Origin: CAIOJG01 sp964477455 | GTDB lineage: Bacteria; Patescibacteriota; Patescibacteriia; Magasanikbacterales; GWA2-37-8 | DNA: 8,487 nucleotides | Direction of reading: 5' to 3' | NCBI GenBank assembly: GCA_964477455.1 | Contig: CAYZHG010000008.1 | Coordinates: forward strand, 1 to 8,487 | Shown here: piece after piece, positions 5,494 to 8,487 of the stretch | How positions within the stretch are numbered: position 1 is the first letter of the stretch | How the letters are laid out: each line of letters begins with the position of its first letter | Program-made: the position numbers and the translations under genes | Notes under the pieces: generated by a model | What the model was told of the DNA's origin: nothing | The model's database searches: none | The model's input: the letters and a program-made list of their open reading frames with translations, nothing else

Positions 5494-6846
5494 TTATCGT
5501 CCCATCATAGTTAAAACAACGCTGAAAGTTTTTAAAACAATCGCGATATCCAACCATGGACCGCGATTTTTTATGTAGTATAAATCATATTCCAATTTAC
5601 CTAAATTCTCATCTAGAGTGCCATAATAACCGCGCTGTAATTGAGCCCAACCAGTTAACCCTGGTTTTACTAAATGTCGTAGGGTGTAGAATGGCATTAA
5701 TTTTGTTAGCTGGTCCACAAACTCGGGACGTTCTGGACGTGGACCAATTAACCCCATCTCATTTTTAAATATATTTATAAATTGCGGAATTTCATCAAGG
5801 CGGGTGGCGCGCAAAAGTTTTCCCACCAAAGTAATGCGATTATCTTTTTCGGAAGCAAATTGCGGTCCGTTTGTTTCGGCACTTCCATCAATATTCAACA
5901 CTTTCATGGTGCGATATTTATAAATATAGAATTTTTGTCCACCACGACCAATACGAATTTGTTTGAACAAAATTGGTCCTCTAGAGTTTATTTTTATTAA
6001 AAAAGCAATGAATGGAAAAGTGATAACAAAAAATATTCCAATCAATGAGGCGGCTACAAAATCTGTCAGTAAACGAAAGCGATCGTATATTTTTTTTGAT
6101 TGTTCTTGAAATTTAGTTAAAAACCAACTTTCCGAAAATGTAAACGGAGGTAAGCGTCGAAAAATAGTTTCGTAAAAATCCGCTAAATCAATAATACTAA
6201 TTTGTTGAAATATTTTATGATATAAATCTTTGGCGATCGTTTCGTTTTTTTGATAATTAAAATCGAGTACAATTAAATCAGGGTTTATTTTTAGGTCTGA
6301 TAAATTTTTGACACAAGGAATGTTTGCCAAGCAATTTTGAGAATCGATTACACCCACCACTTCGTAGCCAATTTGAGGTGATCGAATAATAGATTCGGCA
6401 ATTTTTTGTGCTTCACTGGAAAAACCGACAAAGACAACTTTAGTTTTAAGTATATTCACAGCCACAAATCTGTTGTATACAAAACGCCATATTGATAACA
6501 ATCCAAAACCACACAGTGCCGTTAAAACAAGAATCGTTTTTGGGTTGATAGTACTTTTGGGTGTAACATAAAAATATAGCACCCCTAGAACAACCCATAT
6601 TACAGTAGCAAAAAATATTTTTTTAAATAGAGTTGAATTATTTTTTACCTTTCCTAAATCATAAAGACCGCTGATAAATGCAATGGTAGCCGCCGCTAAA
6701 AATAACCAACTGAAGGGTCCTATTAAACTGTTGATATCTGATTGGTTTGGTAGTTCCAAATATCGTAAAAAAATGGCAAAATATAAGCCCACGTAGAGGG
6801 TTAACAGGTCACCAATGAGTACAATTAATTGTTTTAAGCGATACAT
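5494..6846 (-). CDS. Polyprenyl-phosphate sugar-1-phosphate transferase (WbaP/CpsE-like initiating enzyme)
   Basis: This 450-residue integral membrane protein should transfer a sugar-1-phosphate from a nucleotide sugar to undecaprenyl phosphate, the first committed step of surface glycan assembly. The order matches the exopolysaccharide polyprenyl glycosylphosphotransferase family: four hydrophobic segments (about 5-27, 44-62, 77-94, 103-122), a Rossmann-like cytoplasmic domain starting VVFVGFSSEA (137-146) and running to about 225, a fifth hydrophobic segment (262-285, a re-entrant helix in solved relatives), then the bacterial sugar transferase catalytic domain. Catalytic-domain motifs: FKQIRIG (294-300), KYRTM (310-314), the catalytic Asp-Glu pair D351-E352 in RLDEIPQ, GLIGPRPERPEF (365-376) and KPGLTGWAQ (394-402). 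Length is typical and no key residue is missing. The stop is 5 bp from the convergent operon's stop. The ATG at 6846 has no clear Shine-Dalgarno. Which sugar is transferred cannot be told. Confidence 0.93.
   Translation of the reverse strand: MYRLKQLIVLIGDLLTLYVGLYFAIFLRYLELPNQSDINSLIGPFSWLFLAAATIAFISGLYDLGKVKNNSTLFKKIFFATVIWVVLGVLYFYVTPKSTINPKTILVLTALCGFGLLSIWRFVYNRFVAVNILKTKVVFVGFSSEAQKIAESIIRSPQIGYEVVGVIDSQNCLANIPCVKNLSDLKINPDLIVLDFNYQKNETIAKDLYHKIFQQISIIDLADFYETIFRRLPPFTFSESWFLTKFQEQSKKIYDRFRLLTDFVAASLIGIFFVITFPFIAFLIKINSRGPILFKQIRIGRGGQKFYIYKYRTMKVLNIDGSAETNGPQFASEKDNRITLVGKLLRATRLDEIPQFINIFKNEMGLIGPRPERPEFVDQLTKLMPFYTLRHLVKPGLTGWAQLQRGYYGTLDENLGKLEYDLYYIKNRGPWLDIAIVLKTFSVVLTMMGR
5539..5572 (+). 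terminator. Candidate intrinsic terminator for the glycosyltransferase operon
   Basis: On the plus strand AATCGCG (5539-5545) pairs perfectly with CGCGATT (5562-5568); an inner TCCA/TGGA stem (5549-5552, 5557-5560) closes on a 4-nt loop, and six T residues run 5567-5572. It lies 50 bp after the nucleotidylyltransferase stop, inside the 3' end of the opposing gene, over its residues 425-436. That protein segment is conserved in the family, so part of the symmetry could be incidental. Confidence 0.6.
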
Positions 6847-6890
6847 GGAATGAAGTTATTATTTAGTGTATACTAGATTTAAAGTATTTT
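6847..6890. promoter_or_regulatory. Divergent intergenic spacer with candidate promoters
   Basis: This 44-bp gap separates the divergent sugar-transferase and protease genes and must hold at least part of the promoter of each. On the plus strand TATACT (6869-6874) is a good -10 hexamer; the best -35 with 17-bp spacing (TGGAAT, 6846-6851) is poor. Transcription would begin near 6881, leaving about a 10-nt leader without a ribosome-binding site before the protease ATG. For the minus strand a TATAAT (6909 down to 6904) lies inside the protease gene, with no convincing -35. Assignments are tentative. Confidence 0.35.
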
Positions 6891-8417
6891 ATGTTTAGAT
6901 TATATTATAATATTGCTCAAAAATCAACCCTAATTATAATTTTGGGGGTTTTTGGATTTTCATCAATTGTTCAGGCCAAAGTACCCAATGACTCAGATTA
7001 TCTAAAACAGCAAAAAATGTGGCAACAAATTGGAGCGGAAACCGCTTGGGATTATAGCGTCGGTTCCAAGCAGGTAACGGTGGCCATTATTGATACAGGT
7101 GCCGATATCTGGCATGATGATTTAAAAGTCAACATATGGACTAATCCCTATGAAATTCCGGACAATGGATACGATGATGATGGAAATGGCTTGATAGACG
7201 ATATTCATGGTTGGAATTTTATTGAAGCTAGCAACGATGTTCGTACTAGTGTTTTGGATACACGCGACGATAAAGAAGCAATTCGTCATGGTACAATTAT
7301 TGCTGGTTTGATTGGAGCGCTAGGTGATAATGGCAAAAATGGTACCGGTTTGAATTGGAAAGTAAAAATAATGCCTTTGCGTGCAATGGCAAGTGATGGA
7401 AGTGGTTCTTATGAACATGTGGCTATGGCCGTGCAATATGCGATAGAAAATAAAGTAGATGTGATTAGTCTTAGCTTTGTTGGAAAAAGTGATGATGTTT
7501 ACTTGAAACAAATTTTAAGGGAGGCATATGACAAAGGAATTGTGGTGGTGGCGGCCGCTGGCAATGATCAGCGTTCTGGTAATGGCAATTTGAGTACCAC
7601 CCGCCATTATCCAGTTTGTATGGATAGTGATTCGGCGGATAATTGGATTATTGGAGTGTCGGCGGTAGATGAAAATGATCGGCTGAGTAAATTTGCTAAT
7701 TACGGAAGTTGTGTAGATTTGGTCGCTCCAGGTCAAAATATTTATAGCACCGAAAGATATGCTCCGGCTTATGGTTATGATAAAGAATTTGGCGGTCCGT
7801 GGCAGGGAACATCGTTTGCCGTGCCATTGGTAGCTGGATCTGCCGCTCTGATAAAATCCGTTCGACCAGATTGGTCAGCCAAAGAAATAATAAATAGTTT
7901 GCTTAAAAATAGTGATGATATTCAATCAACTAATCCTGATTTTATCAATGAAATAGGGTTTGGTCGGTTAAATATAGGCAAATCAGTCATCGCCGCTATG
8001 GATAATTCGTTATTATCATATAGTTTACCAAAAGAAAAATATTATTTTAAAAATGATGTAATGTTTACTAAGCAAGGAGAAGAAAAATATTTTTTTGCTA
8101 GTTCAGGTGATGTTCCTGTACTAACCTTAGCTTCTACTAGGTCATTTAATAATAAATCGGACGAAGTTTTTGCTTTAGTTAAAAGAGGTAAATATTATTA
8201 TTTACAATTTTTTACAGAACTTGGACACAAATGGCAGGAGAAAGCAATTCCAATTACCGATTATTCAACCAAAAAAATTCCGACCAGTGTGAAAGCAGTA
8301 GTTGTTAATGAACAAAGGAAAATTCAAATCGAATTTACTGAAAAAATTGTTAAAAAAAGGAAAAAAACAACAATTAAAATTACCACAAAACAGTACGATT
8401 GGCTGTCTCAAGATTAG
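6891..8417 (+). CDS. Secreted S8 family serine protease (subtilisin-like)
   Basis: A 508-residue protein predicted to be exported and to cleave peptide bonds outside the cell. Residues 1-29 form a Sec-type signal peptide (basic start, hydrophobic core TLIIILGVFGFSSIV, cleavage likely after VQA). The subtilase domain (about 45-370) has the full catalytic set: D68 in AIIDTGAD, H133 in RHGT, S308 in GTSFAVP, with N225 in AAAGND as the oxyanion-hole residue. An Asp/Asn/Gly-rich stretch at 91-104 (NGYDDDGNGLIDD) is typical of one group of subtilases and probably binds calcium. The usual HGTHVAG is HGTIIAG here. After the domain, about 140 residues (370-508) have no recognised family; they look beta-rich and end in a strongly basic stretch (484-500). 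No C-terminal membrane anchor or sortase motif is seen. No inhibitor-type propeptide is obvious; only about 20 residues separate the signal peptide from the core. The ATG at 6891 is the only start that includes the signal peptide. It adjoins, but is not cotranscribed with, the glycan genes. Confidence 0.93.
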   Translation: MFRLYYNIAQKSTLIIILGVFGFSSIVQAKVPNDSDYLKQQKMWQQIGAETAWDYSVGSKQVTVAIIDTGADIWHDDLKVNIWTNPYEIPDNGYDDDGNGLIDDIHGWNFIEASNDVRTSVLDTRDDKEAIRHGTIIAGLIGALGDNGKNGTGLNWKVKIMPLRAMASDGSGSYEHVAMAVQYAIENKVDVISLSFVGKSDDVYLKQILREAYDKGIVVVAAAGNDQRSGNGNLSTTRHYPVCMDSDSADNWIIGVSAVDENDRLSKFANYGSCVDLVAPGQNIYSTERYAPAYGYDKEFGGPWQGTSFAVPLVAGSAALIKSVRPDWSAKEIINSLLKNSDDIQSTNPDFINEIGFGRLNIGKSVIAAMDNSLLSYSLPKEKYYFKNDVMFTKQGEEKYFFASSGDVPVLTLASTRSFNNKSDEVFALVKRGKYYYLQFFTELGHKWQEKAIPITDYSTKKIPTSVKAVVVNEQRKIQIEFTEKIVKKRKKTTIKITTKQYDWLSQD

Positions 8418-8440
8418 CTCGTCTCGGTTGCCATTTTTTT
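8400..8440 (+). terminator. Candidate intrinsic terminator of the protease gene
   Basis: TGGC (8400-8403) pairs with GCCA (8430-8433), extendable by two wobble pairs and one C-G pair across a T-T mismatch, and is followed at once by seven T residues (8434-8440). The loop is large and the stem spans the TAG stop (8415-8417). The U-tract is good, but the stem is weak, so the call is moderate. Confidence 0.45.
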
Positions 8441-8456
8441 GTGTAAATGCTATAAT
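8428..8456 (+). promoter_or_regulatory. Strong housekeeping-sigma promoter with extended -10
   Basis: TTGCCA (8428-8433, five of six to consensus) and TATAAT (8451-8456, perfect) are separated by exactly 17 bp, and TGC directly before the -10 makes an extended -10 element. Transcription should start near 8463 and run out of the right edge. The -35 box overlaps the 3' arm of the protease-gene terminator and the T-tract occupies the spacer. No start codon follows before the window ends. Confidence 0.8.
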
Positions 8457-8487
8457 ATAAGCGCTAAAAATTAATATTTTTCCTTAT
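8457..8487 (+). other. Start of the leader of the next transcript (gene lies outside the window)
   Basis: These 31 bases follow the -10 box. They contain AGCGCT (8460-8465) and a perfect short inverted repeat, AAAAAT/ATTTTT (8466-8471, 8476-8481) around TAAT, at about the expected transcription start. It is very AT rich and could be an operator or chance; no start codon or ribosome-binding site is visible. Confidence 0.35.

Noticed and set aside
6906..6911. Plus-strand TATAAT just inside the protease gene
   Set aside because: As a -10 box it would start transcription downstream of the only ATG that includes the signal peptide, and no usable later start exists; AT-rich coincidence is more likely.
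1..8487. CRISPR array, tRNA/rRNA, insertion sequence, toxin-antitoxin or defence genes
   Set aside because: No regularly spaced direct repeats, no tRNA-like cloverleaf, no transposase or long terminal inverted repeats, and no nuclease, toxin or antitoxin motifs were seen on either strand.

Overview
The window is an AT-rich, tightly packed bacterial segment (8 protein genes, no RNA genes, no gene-free stretch above 300 bp). It is a surface-polysaccharide biosynthesis locus followed by a secreted subtilisin-like protease. Very short genes-to-gap spacing, near absence of Shine-Dalgarno sequences, and the style of the glycosyltransferases, long-form RmlA and WbaP-like transferase suggest a Candidate Phyla Radiation (Patescibacteria) genome. 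That assignment is an inference from style, not from a marker gene.

Layout. Positions 1-534 (+) are the 3' end of an unrecognised gene with an internal protein repeat. Positions 537-4395 (+) hold four consecutive family-2 glycosyltransferases (GT-A fold), each starting 1-4 bp after the previous stop. Positions 4400-5488 (+) encode a long-form glucose-1-phosphate nucleotidylyltransferase (RmlA/StrD type), which would supply an activated sugar. These six genes read as one operon whose beginning lies left of the window. Convergent to it, only 5 bp away, 5494-6846 (-) encodes a membrane polyprenyl-phosphate sugar-1-phosphate transferase, the enzyme that starts glycan assembly on the lipid carrier. 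After a 44-bp divergent spacer, 6891-8417 (+) encodes an S8 serine protease with a signal peptide. A near-consensus promoter lies in the last 60 bases and drives a gene beyond the right edge.

How it works together (inference): the phosphotransferase loads the first sugar onto undecaprenyl phosphate on the inner face of the membrane. The nucleotidylyltransferase makes the NDP-sugar donor, and the four GT2 enzymes add successive sugars. No flippase, polymerase, ligase or ABC exporter is in the window, so export must be encoded elsewhere.

Most interesting details: (1) the two convergent transcription units appear to keep their intrinsic terminators inside each other's coding 3' ends; (2) a short palindromic dispersed-repeat-like sequence is inserted in frame in the second glycosyltransferase, encoding LDPRFHGDDN; (3) a strong extended -10 promoter overlaps the terminator of the protease gene; (4) the first gene carries a degenerate W-x-KYIR-x-LY repeat with no family I recognise. 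I see no convincing undescribed defence, mobile or RNA-based system.
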